Shown: piece after piece, positions 1 through 8,642 of the stretch
Layout of the letters: the number at the start of each line of letters is the position of its first letter
Numbering within the stretch: the first letter of the stretch is position 1
Assembly (NCBI GenBank): GCA_002733215.1
Contig: NVUY01000010.1
Location: forward strand, 1-64,000
Length of the DNA: 64,000 nt
Origin: Sulfurovum sp.
GTDB taxonomy: Bacteria > Campylobacterota > Campylobacteria > Campylobacterales > Sulfurovaceae
Direction: 5' to 3'
Position numbers and translations under genes: made by a program
Notes under the pieces: generated by a model
What the model was told of the DNA's origin: nothing
Databases searched by the model: none
The model's input: only the letters and a program-made list of their open reading frames with translations

Positions 1-5
1 ACATT

Positions 6-90
6 GAAAAGCCGTATGCGGGAAATCCGCACGTACGGATTTGTGAGGGTCCTACCTACAACTGAAACTTTGGTTGAGGGGTAGTTCTAC
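6..90 (+). mobile_element. 3' end of a group II intron (domains V and VI)
   Basis: Positions 8-42 fold as a group II intron domain V. The lower helix (8-16 with 34-42) carries the AGC triad at 10-12. A two-base CG bulge lies at 32-33, and the distal stem 17-22/26-31 has a GAAA-type loop. Positions 52-84 fold as domain VI: 52-56 pairs with 80-84 and 59-62 with 73-76, with an unpaired A at 77 as the candidate branch point. The intron body and any reverse transcriptase lie left of the window. The exact 3' splice point, between about 85 and 93, cannot be fixed by eye. G11 faces A39 where most introns have G-U, so activity is uncertain. Confidence 0.75.
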
Positions 91-93
91 TCG

Positions 94-1188
94 ATGAATC
101 ACATTAAAACTTATGCTTATGACCATACCCCTATTCGCTTTGACTTTAAACAGACCATTGAACGTTTTTTCGTAGAGGAGATCCCTCTTTATGCTCCTAC
201 AGGCACAGGAAACTACCTCATACTCAAGATACGGAAAACAGATATGAGTACATGGAAACTCATCACCGTACTTGCTAAAGCTACAGGCTTACAGGAACGT
301 GACATAGGCTATGCCGGTCTAAAAGATAAAAATGCCACGACCATTCAGTACATTTCACTTCCCAAGAAGGCTGAAAGAGAACTCAACAAAAATATCACCA
401 CAGAGAAGATAGAAATACTCGAACGCAACTACAACAAAGCACCTATCAAAATAGGACAGCTCAAAGGAAACCGCTTTTCCATTATCTTACACTCCATTAA
501 TGAAAAAGATGCCAAATTTTTCAATACTACGGCTAAAAAAATGCAGGTGGACGGTATACCGAACTACTACGGATACCAGCGTTTTGGTGAAGACAGCCGT
601 TCGTATCTGCAGGGTAAAGAGATAGCCCTCTCCGGTAAAAAACTCAAAGGCAGTAAAGAGAAGCTGCTTGTATCTGCCTACCAAAGCTACCTCTACAACA
701 AATGGTTGGCTTCAAGGGTCAAACTCTCCACCATCATCACTTCCAACAAAGCAGATGCAGCGGCAAAAAAGCTGAACTATCCGCTTGAACTGGTGAACGT
801 CTTAGCTAAACAGCCTCAGCTTTTTAAACTTTTCCTGGGTGATGTCATGATGCCCTACCCTTACGGTAAACTCACCTTCGTCAAAGAGATGCAGCAAAAC
901 GCACAAGCCTTCAAACAAAAAAAGATCTCCCCCACAGGACTACTTTGCGGCGACAATGCCCAAAGAGCCAAAAGTGATGCCCGCCATCTGGAAGAAGAGT
1001 ATGATGACAGTGAATTGAGCGCGTTAAAGGGAGACAGACGTTTTGCATGGATATGGCCAAAAGAGGTGGAAACTTCTTATAATAAAGAAACTCGAAAACT
1101 CACAGTAGAATTTTACCTGCCTAAAGGTTCTTATGCGACTACATTTTTAGAAGAAATCGGGAAGTTCTCACTTAAAGAAAGTAAATGA
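94..1188 (+). CDS. truD: tRNA pseudouridine(13) synthase TruD
   Basis: Converts uridine 13 of tRNA-Glu (and some other tRNAs) to pseudouridine. The 364-residue protein has the TruD signature GYAGLKDKNA, with D78 as the catalytic aspartate. The second family motif, NYYGYQRFGEDS, starts near residue 152 and precedes the inserted TRUD domain. The length is normal. The start lies 3-10 bases after the group II intron end, with a GAGGGG stretch at 76-81 as a distant ribosome site, so native upstream signals may have been displaced by the intron. The next gene overlaps the stop by an ATGA junction, which suggests co-transcription. Confidence 0.93.
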   Translation: MNHIKTYAYDHTPIRFDFKQTIERFFVEEIPLYAPTGTGNYLILKIRKTDMSTWKLITVLAKATGLQERDIGYAGLKDKNATTIQYISLPKKAERELNKNITTEKIEILERNYNKAPIKIGQLKGNRFSIILHSINEKDAKFFNTTAKKMQVDGIPNYYGYQRFGEDSRSYLQGKEIALSGKKLKGSKEKLLVSAYQSYLYNKWLASRVKLSTIITSNKADAAAKKLNYPLELVNVLAKQPQLFKLFLGDVMMPYPYGKLTFVKEMQQNAQAFKQKKISPTGLLCGDNAQRAKSDARHLEEEYDDSELSALKGDRRFAWIWPKEVETSYNKETRKLTVEFYLPKGSYATTFLEEIGKFSLKESK

Positions 1189-1565
1189 TGGATACCTATA
1201 CCACCATAGCGATCATCATTCTCTATATCGCATCCCTTGTCCTGGTGCCATGGATGCTCATATTTTTACCCTCTGACTACTTTGCACATGAAGAGCGTGA
1301 AACCTGCTTATGGAAGGGTGATTCAGCCATTATCAAAAGTTTCCTTATCTTTTTGAAAAATCTCGTTGGTACGATCTTTCTCATAGCAGGTATTGCCATG
1401 CTGTTTCTACCCGGTCAGGGTATATTGACGATCATAGCAGGTCTGTTTTTGATGAACTTCCCCTACAAATACAAGATTGAAAAGTGGATCATCGAGTATC
1501 CCATAGTCCTCAAATCGTTTAATAAAATACGCCAGAAAGCAAATAAAGAACCGTTTAGCATATAG
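1185..1565 (+). CDS. small PGPGW-like membrane protein
   Basis: A 126-residue protein with two clear hydrophobic segments, at about residues 7-28 and 57-85. The second contains LFLPGQGILTIIAGLFLM, which resembles the PGPGW putative transmembrane family (PF09656), here with PGQG in place of PGPG. The C-terminal 35 residues are basic and probably cytoplasmic. Function is unknown. It is translationally coupled to truD through an overlapping ATGA. A second ATG three bases downstream is an equally possible start. Confidence 0.65.
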   Translation: MMDTYTTIAIIILYIASLVLVPWMLIFLPSDYFAHEERETCLWKGDSAIIKSFLIFLKNLVGTIFLIAGIAMLFLPGQGILTIIAGLFLMNFPYKYKIEKWIIEYPIVLKSFNKIRQKANKEPFSI

Positions 1566-1583
1566 GGCATGTTTTAACAGTAT

Positions 1584-2924
1584 CTACTTTCTTCTGCCTC
1601 TCCCGCGTTTTTTATCTTTTTTATCCGGCTTTGGCTTGGCGGCATCAAAAGCTTTAAACCCATCACGTTTGCTTGTTTTGCGTTTCTTACTTTTAGGTGC
1701 TGTTTTTATTTGTTTCTTTTTACCAAAAGCACCGTCGGTATTTTTATGTTCTTTGGGGTTTTTACGTGCACCTTTTTGTACCACTGTCACTTTGGGTGCG
1801 TAGCCCTCCAGTCTCTCTTGAGGTATGGCTTTACCCATGAGTTTTTCTACTTCTTTAAGTGCGACCGTTTCCAAAGGTGAGATAAGGGTAATGGCCAAAC
1901 CTTCTGCCCCTGCACGTCCCGTACGTCCTATGCGGTGGATGTAGTCACCGGTCACATGAGGAATGTCGTAGTTCATCACCACACCCAAAGTAGGAATGTC
2001 CAAACCGCGTGCTGCGATGTCTGTGGCTACCAGTACACAAATTTTGCCTTCTTTGAAGCCTTCCAGTGCCCTGCCTCTCTCTCCCGAAGATTTTCCCCCA
2101 TGGATAACAGCTGTTTTAAGTCCTGAGAGATTGAGTTCTTTGCCCACTTCATCCGCTACTTCTTTTTTTCGTGCAAATACAAGTACCTGCTTATAGTTTC
2201 TTGAGCCTATGAGAAAAGAGAGCAGTTCAGTTTTCTTTTCTTTTTCTACAGGATACACGATCTGCATGACTGAACTTGCCGAAGTCCCCATACTGTCCAC
2301 TTCTATAAGTTTGGGTCTGTGCAGTATCTTTTCTGCCAGTCTTTTCACTGCACCTGAGAGTGTGGCAGATACCAGAATATTTTGCCTGCGTGACGGCAGA
2401 TGCTGGAGTATCTTACTGACTTCATGTACGAAGCCCATATCCAGGATAGTATCTGCTTCATCCAGGACAAGATAATCAACACTTTCAAGATTAATATTTT
2501 TCTGATTGATATGTTCCAAAAGTCGTCCACTTGTTGCCACGATGATATCTACCCCTGCGTTAAGCCTGTTGGCCTGTGAAGTCAGATTTGCGCCACCAAA
2601 AAGTACAATACTTTTTAAAGGAAGATATTTTCCATACGCTTCTATGCTTGCATGTACCTGTTTGGCAAGTTCTCGTGTAGGAACCAAAACAACTGCTTTA
2701 GGATAATGCTTCCCCTCTACAAAGGTCTTGGAAAGCTCCTGAAGGATGGGCAGGGCAAAACCTGCTGTTTTCCCTGTGCCCGTCTGTGCACCCGCCATAA
2801 TATCACGACGTGTGAACATCACAGGAATGAGTGCTTTTTGTATGGGTGTAGCGGACTCATAGCCTTTGTCTTTAAGGGCTTTGAGTATTTCAGAGGAAAG
2901 ACCGAGTGTGGCTAAGGACATCAT
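1584..2924 (-). CDS. DEAD-box RNA helicase, RhlE type
   Basis: An ATP-dependent RNA helicase of 446 residues. Visible motifs are AQTGTGKT (46-53), PTRELA (82-87), DEAD (155-158), SAT (186-188), and HRIGRTGRAG in the second RecA domain. From about residue 380 the protein continues as a tail very rich in Lys and Arg, typical of RhlE-like proteins and likely to bind RNA. The gene starts directly after the stop codon of the CNNM/CBS gene, so the two are probably in one transcript. There is a second DEAD-box gene at 15057. The specific role (ribosome assembly, cold adaptation or RNA decay) cannot be told from sequence. Confidence 0.92.
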   Translation of the reverse strand: MMSLATLGLSSEILKALKDKGYESATPIQKALIPVMFTRRDIMAGAQTGTGKTAGFALPILQELSKTFVEGKHYPKAVVLVPTRELAKQVHASIEAYGKYLPLKSIVLFGGANLTSQANRLNAGVDIIVATSGRLLEHINQKNINLESVDYLVLDEADTILDMGFVHEVSKILQHLPSRRQNILVSATLSGAVKRLAEKILHRPKLIEVDSMGTSASSVMQIVYPVEKEKKTELLSFLIGSRNYKQVLVFARKKEVADEVGKELNLSGLKTAVIHGGKSSGERGRALEGFKEGKICVLVATDIAARGLDIPTLGVVMNYDIPHVTGDYIHRIGRTGRAGAEGLAITLISPLETVALKEVEKLMGKAIPQERLEGYAPKVTVVQKGARKNPKEHKNTDGAFGKKKQIKTAPKSKKRKTSKRDGFKAFDAAKPKPDKKDKKRGRGRRK

Positions 2925-3974
2925 TTACTCGTTGGAAGATTTTTGGTCAAGTCTTCTTTTAAGACGCATTTTTTGTTTTGCCACTTCTCTCATGTCCACA
3001 TCAGAGTCACTCTCATCAACGATCTCAACACCCAAAATAGTCTCAACACAGTCTTCAAGAGTCACAATACCCTCTGTCTGATCATAAGAATCAAGTACCA
3101 GAAACATATGCTCTTTTTTCTTGATAAACAAGTCCAGTGCTAAAGAGACAGGAATGTTTTCATTGATCTTATAAATATCTTTTTGTATGTTCTTAAGTTT
3201 TACAGAGTCATCTTCAAGTGCCTGTTTAAAGATTTTCTTTGTCATCACAATACCTGTAATTTTTTCAATATCCCCATCATAAACAGGCACTCTTGAAAAT
3301 TTAAAAATAGCAGCTTCATTTTCAACAATATCTTTTATGCTACGGTTACCATCTAAGGCAAAAACAACTGTTCTGGGCGTAAGTATCTCGTGGATCTTTA
3401 TCTTGTCAAGCAGCAAAATATTTTCAATAATATCAGACTCTTTTTCATCAAGCACACCTTCATCTTCACTCATGAGCGTAGACTCTATGAGTTCTGCTTT
3501 TGTGAGGCTCATCCCTTCATCACCTTTCTTGATGCGGTTCGTTACAAACATTGTCATAAGTATAATAGGATACGTGATCCAGATAAAAAACTGTATGACA
3601 TAGGCTGCTGTAGGCGCAAGTGTCTTCCAATACGTCGCACCCATCGTTTTAGGAATGATCTCAGATAAAAACAAAATAGCAAACGTTAAAATAATAGAGA
3701 CATAAAAAACTGCCCCTGCACCATAAATACTTTCTGCCTGTGCACCTACTGCCGCTGCACCCAAAGTGTTTGCAATCGTATTTAAGATCAAAATAGATGC
3801 GATAGATTTATTGATATTGATTTTATGATTTTTAAGTAATGCCCCTACTTTTGGTTTCTCTTTTTCGAGTACCGAAATATAAGGCATATTTACAGAAAGA
3901 AGCACTGCTTCCAAAACAGAACAGATAAACGATATGATCACCGCTGCAGAGAAATATATAATTAACAAGTCCAT
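2925..3974 (-). CDS. CNNM/CorC-family membrane protein with CBS pair
   Basis: A 349-residue inner-membrane protein. The N-terminal ~150 residues hold the DUF21/CNNM domain with about four hydrophobic segments. They are followed by a tandem CBS pair at about 195-320, including TPRTVVFALDG and EGIVTLEDCVETILG. The family is linked to magnesium and cobalt efflux or resistance, although many members are still labelled haemolysin-like. It has no separate C-terminal CorC_HlyC domain, so it is a short version. Its neighbour MgtE (Mg2+ uptake) supports a role in divalent-cation balance. The two genes are 16 bases apart in the same direction. Confidence 0.82.
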   Translation of the reverse strand: MDLLIIYFSAAVIISFICSVLEAVLLSVNMPYISVLEKEKPKVGALLKNHKININKSIASILILNTIANTLGAAAVGAQAESIYGAGAVFYVSIILTFAILFLSEIIPKTMGATYWKTLAPTAAYVIQFFIWITYPIILMTMFVTNRIKKGDEGMSLTKAELIESTLMSEDEGVLDEKESDIIENILLLDKIKIHEILTPRTVVFALDGNRSIKDIVENEAAIFKFSRVPVYDGDIEKITGIVMTKKIFKQALEDDSVKLKNIQKDIYKINENIPVSLALDLFIKKKEHMFLVLDSYDQTEGIVTLEDCVETILGVEIVDESDSDVDMREVAKQKMRLKRRLDQKSSNE

Positions 3975-3990
3975 TTAAGTGAAACTATCC

Positions 3991-5319
3991 TTATAATAAA
4001 ATAATGGTCGCGAGACCTAAAAAAGAGAAAAAACCAACTATATCGGTCACGGTTGTCAGTATCACAGTACTACCGATGGCAGGATCAACGTCCATTCTTT
4101 TGAGTAACAATGGCACCATCGAACCAAAGAACCCTGCACTCAACAAGTTGATGATCATGGAAAGGCCTATCACCACACCAAGCATCCCTTTGTCGAACCA
4201 CAGTGAGGCTATTATACCCATGATTATAGCAAAAAAGAGTCCATTTGCAAGAGAGAGTATGACTTCTTTTTTAATGGTACGAAATGCGTCATGTTTGGCA
4301 ATATCGCCAAGAGCCAGTTGACGTACCACAACCGTAAGACTCTGCGTTCCTGCATTACCACCCATAGAAGCCACGATAGGCATCAAAATAGCCAGTGCAA
4401 CAAACGTTTGTAAGGTCTCTTCAAATAAGCCTATGACCAGAGAAGCAGCGATAGCAGTAAGCAGATTGACGGAAAGCCATAGTGCACGAGCTTTACCTGC
4501 TTTAAAGATATCTTCATCTTCTTCTGCATCATCATTTACCCCTGCAAGGTGGTACATCTGATCGGTTGCCTGTTCATTGATGATATCATAGATATCATCT
4601 GAAGTGATACGTCCAAGCAGCATGCCCTGTTCATTTACGATAGCCATAGAGCTCAGATCATACTCTTGAAATTTTTGTACCACACTGTCAATGTCATCAT
4701 GATCTCTAGAACTGACCGGTTTATATTTTTCCGGATTCTCCTGTATATTTTCATCCAGTGTTTTATCAAAATCAAACACAAGCAGATGATCAAGTCCTAT
4801 GCCATAACGTAACTTTTTATCTTTATCCGTTACAAACAAAAAACTCACATTTTCAAGTTCGTCATTACGTCTGAGTTTTGCGAATTCTTTGATAATATCA
4901 TGTACATTATGACTAAGATCGGCCGTATATACTTCAACTTGCATATACGCACCGGCTTCATCTTCTTCATATTGACTGAGCTGTAAGATATCTGCCTGAT
5001 CTTCTTTGTCGAGTTCGGCAAAGACCTCTTGTGCCATCTCTTCATCACGTTCTTCAAGTTCCTGTATAAAGTCTGTCTGATCATCAGATTCGAGTTCCGT
5101 AAGAGAATCGGCTATCTCTTTGGCGGTAAATGACTCAACCACATTTTCAAAATATCTGTCGGGAAGTTCAAGTGCTACATCTGCGATGAGTTCTTTAGGA
5201 ATAGACTGAACTGCCTGAGAAAAACTCTTGTCATTCAGATCTTTAAGAAGATTTGCAATTTCAGAAGGGTGTAGTTCATTATGGGGGTGTTCATTTAAAT
5301 ATTGTGTCAATTTATCCAT
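3991..5319 (-). CDS. mgtE: magnesium transporter MgtE
   Basis: A Mg2+ channel/transporter of 442 residues. The N-terminal superhelical MgtE_N domain, rich in Asp and Glu, spans roughly residues 1-125. A CBS pair follows at about 130-260, and five membrane segments occupy the C-terminal third. The pore signature ASMGGNAGTQSLTVVVRQLA is present. The length and order match MgtE. The family is gated by cytosolic Mg2+ binding to the N and CBS domains. No M-box-like leader was recognised in the short upstream gap. Confidence 0.94.
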   Translation of the reverse strand: MDKLTQYLNEHPHNELHPSEIANLLKDLNDKSFSQAVQSIPKELIADVALELPDRYFENVVESFTAKEIADSLTELESDDQTDFIQELEERDEEMAQEVFAELDKEDQADILQLSQYEEDEAGAYMQVEVYTADLSHNVHDIIKEFAKLRRNDELENVSFLFVTDKDKKLRYGIGLDHLLVFDFDKTLDENIQENPEKYKPVSSRDHDDIDSVVQKFQEYDLSSMAIVNEQGMLLGRITSDDIYDIINEQATDQMYHLAGVNDDAEEDEDIFKAGKARALWLSVNLLTAIAASLVIGLFEETLQTFVALAILMPIVASMGGNAGTQSLTVVVRQLALGDIAKHDAFRTIKKEVILSLANGLFFAIIMGIIASLWFDKGMLGVVIGLSMIINLLSAGFFGSMVPLLLKRMDVDPAIGSTVILTTVTDIVGFFSFLGLATIILL

Positions 5320-5401
5320 GATGATCCCTTTAGAAATTTGAGTATAGAATTATACTTGATTAAGTGCGAAAAGATATTAAATTGTTGATTATATTTTGAC
5401 T

Positions 5402-5429
5402 GCATTCCTACCCTTGGGCGGGGAACGAG
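5402..5429 (+). repeat. REP-like hairpin (GCATTCC...GGAACGA family), diverged copy
   Basis: A 28-base element beginning GCATTCC and ending GGAACGAG, with complementary arms around a short centre. The ends match the two better copies at 9701-9727 and 9811-9837. It lies just downstream of the DUF2892 gene. It is a single, partly diverged copy and its assignment to the family rests on visual similarity only. Confidence 0.5.
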
Positions 5430-5441
5430 TTAGAAGTAGTT

Positions 5442-5630
5442 CTATTTTGTTTCGACATCACACTTTTTAGTGATGATACATGCCGGACAAAAGTTCACAA
5501 GCCCTGCGATAAGAGGGATAAACCCAAGATAGAACCACTGAATTCCTGAGTATACACCAAATGCGATAAGAGCAAGTCCTACAACAATTCTGATAGGTCT
5601 GCATATTGCTCTAAATTTATTTACATCCAT
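5442..5630 (-). CDS. DUF2892 (YgaP-like) small membrane protein
   Basis: A 62-residue protein with two hydrophobic segments. The pattern CRPIRIVVGLAL...GLVNFCPACII is typical of DUF2892, the membrane tail found in YgaP and in many short stand-alone proteins. Three cysteines (CRP, CPAC) suggest links to sulfur or metal chemistry in some members, but no function is established. The gene ends 12 bases from the REP-like hairpin. It points away from modA, and the two share the upstream region 5631-5833. Confidence 0.75.
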   Translation of the reverse strand: MDVNKFRAICRPIRIVVGLALIAFGVYSGIQWFYLGFIPLIAGLVNFCPACIITKKCDVETK

Positions 5631-5727
5631 ACTGTTTCCTTTAATATATTTTTTTGGATTATAGTATAAATAACTTAAAACTATATAAGGGAGGGGATCT
5701 CCTAATATTATACACTGTTTTATGTTT

Positions 5728-5751
5728 CGTTATGTTTTAAGGTATATAACG
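5728..5751 (+). promoter_or_regulatory. ModE-type molybdate operator upstream of modA
   Basis: A 24-base inverted repeat. The left arm reads CGTTATGT and the right arm ATATAACG, separated by eight bases. The left and right ends are perfectly complementary over CGTTAT/ATAACG. The arm sequence, spacing and total length match the Escherichia coli modA operator pattern (CGTTATAT-N8-ACATAACG). It lies about 80 bases before modA, where binding of molybdate-loaded ModE would repress the operon. No ModE gene is visible in the window. Confidence 0.8.
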
Positions 5752-5833
5752 ATAGACTATCATCTCCAAGTGTATACTAAAAGGCAATGGGCGCGCATAG
5801 GTATATTTGTACTAGATGTTCAAAAGGAAAATG

Positions 5834-6583
5834 ATGACAAAAAAATTATTTTTATTGCTACTGCTGATCTCTAGCTACAGTATGGCAGGGACTATCAATG
5901 TCGCGGTCGCTGCCAATGTCTCTTACGCTATAGATACGCTAAAAAAAGAATTCAAACTACTTCACCCTGACAGTAACGTGCAGGTGATCCTCGGAAGTTC
6001 CGGAAAACTCACAGCTCAAATAAAAAATGGTGCACCCTATCAGATTTTCATGTCAGCAGATATGAAGTATCCTGAAACACTCTACAATGACAAAATCGCC
6101 GTAACAAAACCCCATGTATATGCACAAGGGTCTCTTGCCTATTTATCTGTCAAAAAACGTAATTTTTGTGCAGAGATGGATCTCTTGAAGGAAAAAGATA
6201 TTCAAAAGATAGCCATTGCCAATCCTAAAACCGCTCCCTATGGTAAAGCTGCCATGGAAGCCATAAAAAATTCAGACGTCTACGAGAGTGTAAAAGAAAA
6301 ATTTGTCTATGCAGAGTCTGCCTCACAAACCGTAGCCTATACAGTCACAGCAGCCGATATAGGATTTATAGCCAAGTCTTCACTTTATAGCCCACATATG
6401 TCACACTTTAAAGAGGCCATAAACTGGTCTGATGTAGAGAGTGCACTCTATACACCTATCAACCAGGGGATCGTCATACTTAAAGAAGGTGAAAATAATC
6501 CCGAAGTAAAAGCTTTTTACGATTTTATCTTAAGTAAAAAAGCCCAAAAGATATTTAAAGAATTTGGATACCTCATACCATGA
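5834..6583 (+). CDS. modA: molybdate ABC transporter, periplasmic binding protein ModA
   Basis: Binds molybdate or tungstate in the periplasm and delivers it to ModB. From ATG 5834 the protein is 249 residues with a signal peptide (basic start, then a leucine-rich core, cleaved near SMA). The mature part starts TINVAVAANVSYAID and has the ModA features LGSSGKLTAQI and NPKTAPYGKAA. In-frame ATGs exist at 5816, 5831 and 5834. I chose 5834 because AAGGA at 5824-5828 is then at usable spacing. First gene of a tightly overlapped mod operon behind a ModE-like operator. Confidence 0.92.
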   Translation: MTKKLFLLLLLISSYSMAGTINVAVAANVSYAIDTLKKEFKLLHPDSNVQVILGSSGKLTAQIKNGAPYQIFMSADMKYPETLYNDKIAVTKPHVYAQGSLAYLSVKKRNFCAEMDLLKEKDIQKIAIANPKTAPYGKAAMEAIKNSDVYESVKEKFVYAESASQTVAYTVTAADIGFIAKSSLYSPHMSHFKEAINWSDVESALYTPINQGIVILKEGENNPEVKAFYDFILSKKAQKIFKEFGYLIP

Positions 6584-6975
6584 ACCAGATAAAAGCCCTC
6601 ATCACACAGATAGATACGGTTGATAACCTCAATATCGTAAAGTTTGATTTTCATGGTCACTCTTTAACTATGATGAGTCTTGCTTTAAATGATGAGATAT
6701 CGGTGGGTACAGAAGTCATTCTGGGTATAAAACCAACACATATAGCCATAGGGAAAGATTGCTCCGGCCTTCTAAGTTACGCCAATCAAACGAAAGCAAC
6801 AATCATCTCTTGTGAGAACGGTAAACTCTTAAGCAGTATTAAACTCTCAATAAATGATATCGTTTTAGAATCTATCATCACCCTCGAATCTGCACTAAAA
6901 ATGGATTTAAAAGTCAATGATGATGTGACCATGATGTTAAAAGCCAGCGAACTTTCCATCTTAAAGGTATTGTGA
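6580..6975 (+). CDS. Mop/TOBE-domain molybdate-binding protein
   Basis: A 131-residue cytoplasmic protein that appears to be two tandem Mop/TOBE-type beta domains, at about residues 4-63 and 70-128. The family binds molybdate or tungstate and serves in storage, homeostasis, or as the sensor half of ModE. There is no winged-helix DNA-binding domain here, so the protein is not itself a full ModE although it sits where some Campylobacterota carry a ModE-like gene. It overlaps modA by four bases (ATGA) and modB by one base. Confidence 0.75.
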   Translation: MNQIKALITQIDTVDNLNIVKFDFHGHSLTMMSLALNDEISVGTEVILGIKPTHIAIGKDCSGLLSYANQTKATIISCENGKLLSSIKLSINDIVLESIITLESALKMDLKVNDDVTMMLKASELSILKVL

Positions 6976-7676
6976 TGTGGGAAACTCTGGGAAATTTGGA
7001 ATTCACCCCCTTTATACTCTCCTTTAAACTGGCCGGGATCACCACTGTGATTTTATTTGTGATCGCTGTGCCATTGGCGTGGTATCTCTCTCAAACAAGA
7101 TCAAAAGCCAAACCTTTTCTGGAAGCTTTTACTGCTCTGCCCATAGTTTTACCTCCTTCTGTTTTAGGGTTCTATATCTTGGTGGCTTTGTCTCAGAACT
7201 CGCCGTTAGGGGCCTTTTTCGATGAGTACTTTGGGATCAAACTGGTATTTAACTTTACAGGACTTGTGGTTGCCAGCTGTTTTTACTCTTTGCCTTTTAT
7301 GGTGCAGCCTTTACAGGCTGGATTTGAATCGATCAATAAAAATATGCTTGAAGCCTCTTATATCGCAGGGAAAAGTAAACTTCAAACTATTTTTAAAGTG
7401 GCACTCCCCAATATGAAACCGGCGGTACTGACAGCGATCATCATCACCTTTGCACATACGGTGGGTGAATTTGGTGTGGTTTTGATGGTAGGTGGAAGCA
7501 TCCCTGGTGAAACCAAGGTAGCTTCAGTTGCTATTTATGAGATGGTTGAGATCATGGATTATACTTCAGCACATATCTATAGTGCTATCATGGTCATCAT
7601 CAGCTTTTTGGTTCTTCTTGCTGTGTACGTCTTTAACCATAGCCAAAACAAAAAGATAGGCGGGTTCCACGCATGA
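6975..7676 (+). CDS. modB: molybdate ABC transporter permease ModB
   Basis: Inner-membrane channel subunit of the ModABC importer, about 233 residues with five or six membrane segments. The cytoplasmic coupling loop reads [20 protein letters not shown], matching the EAA motif, and [16 protein letters not shown] is a typical ModB stretch. I chose ATG 6975, which shares its A with the TGA of the previous gene. A GTG at 6972 is in frame but less likely. It is followed by modC with an ATGA overlap. Confidence 0.94.
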   Translation: MWETLGNLEFTPFILSFKLAGITTVILFVIAVPLAWYLSQTRSKAKPFLEAFTALPIVLPPSVLGFYILVALSQNSPLGAFFDEYFGIKLVFNFTGLVVASCFYSLPFMVQPLQAGFESINKNMLEASYIAGKSKLQTIFKVALPNMKPAVLTAIIITFAHTVGEFGVVLMVGGSIPGETKVASVAIYEMVEIMDYTSAHIYSAIMVIISFLVLLAVYVFNHSQNKKIGGFHA

Positions 7677-8530
7677 TACAGATAAAGATAAATAAAAAAC
7701 TTCATGGCTCAAATGGGGAGATGGATCTCAATGTAAATCTTACTATCCATGAAGGTGATTTTGTAGCTTTAACAGGACAAAGCGGATCGGGGAAGACAAC
7801 ACTTCTAAGAATACTTGCAGGGCTTGAAGAGGCAAAGGGAACTATCAAGATCGGTGAAGCGTTATGGCTGGATGAGAAAAGTGTCTTGCCTCCGCAAAAA
7901 AGGAAAATAGGTTTTGTTTTTCAGGACTATGCCCTCTTTCCTAACATGACTGTGGAAGAAAATCTTTTATTTGTCAATAAAGATAAAAAGTTAGCTTCTC
8001 ATCTTTTAGAGATAACAGAACTCAGCTCACTGAAAAACAGAACACCCAATACCCTCAGTGGCGGGCAAAAACAGCGTGTGAGTTTATGCAGAGCCATGAT
8101 GAACCGGCCAAAACTCCTCCTGATGGATGAACCTCTCTCTGCGCTGGACCCCACTATGAGAACAAAACTTCAAAATGAAATTTTGACACTGCATAAAGAG
8201 TTTGGTACTACGACCATGATGGTCAGTCATGATCCTTCTGAGATCTATCGTCTTGCCAACCGTGTCATTGTACTCGATCAAGGCAAGATCATCAATGACG
8301 GAAGCCCAAAAGAGATACTGCTTAAAACAAGCGGTTCGCAAAAATTCTCTTTTGAAGGGGAACTTTTAGATATAGTCAAAGCAGATGTCATCTACATAGC
8401 GATAGTCGCTATAGGACAACAACTTGTGGAAGTGGTCATAGATGAAACACAAGCCAAAAGCCTTACCTTGGGAGAGAGCATTACTGTCTCCACGAAAGCC
8501 TTCGCACCGATCATTTTACCTCATGATTAA
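7673..8530 (+). CDS. modC: molybdate ABC transporter ATPase ModC
   Basis: ATPase subunit driving molybdate import. The 285-residue protein has Walker A GQSGSGKT (35-42), the signature LSGGQKQR (128-135), Walker B LLLMDEP (148-154) and a C-terminal TOBE-like extension from about residue 225. That extension is shorter than in E. coli ModC, which is about 350 residues. Last gene of the operon. Confidence 0.93.
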   Translation: MIQIKINKKLHGSNGEMDLNVNLTIHEGDFVALTGQSGSGKTTLLRILAGLEEAKGTIKIGEALWLDEKSVLPPQKRKIGFVFQDYALFPNMTVEENLLFVNKDKKLASHLLEITELSSLKNRTPNTLSGGQKQRVSLCRAMMNRPKLLLMDEPLSALDPTMRTKLQNEILTLHKEFGTTTMMVSHDPSEIYRLANRVIVLDQGKIINDGSPKEILLKTSGSQKFSFEGELLDIVKADVIYIAIVAIGQQLVEVVIDETQAKSLTLGESITVSTKAFAPIILPHD

Positions 8531-8600
8531 ACTGTGTCATTATTCTTTATGATCGCGTGTATATCAAAAGGATAATGATGTATGGACTCGATGGTTATAG

Positions 8601-8627
8601 AAACGAGAAAAGTATGTTTTCTTGTTT
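8601..8627. terminator. stem-loop after modC, possible terminator
   Basis: An 11-base-pair stem (8601-8611 with 8617-8627, one G-T pair) closed by a five-base loop. It lies between the convergent modC and GGDEF genes. There is no long T-run on either strand, so its strength as a terminator is uncertain. Confidence 0.4.
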
Positions 8628-8642
8628 GAAAACCTTATAAAA

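Noticed and set aside
5631-5833. Riboswitch (molybdenum cofactor type) upstream of modA
   Set aside because: The region is AT-rich without the needed helices; the ModE-type operator explains control.
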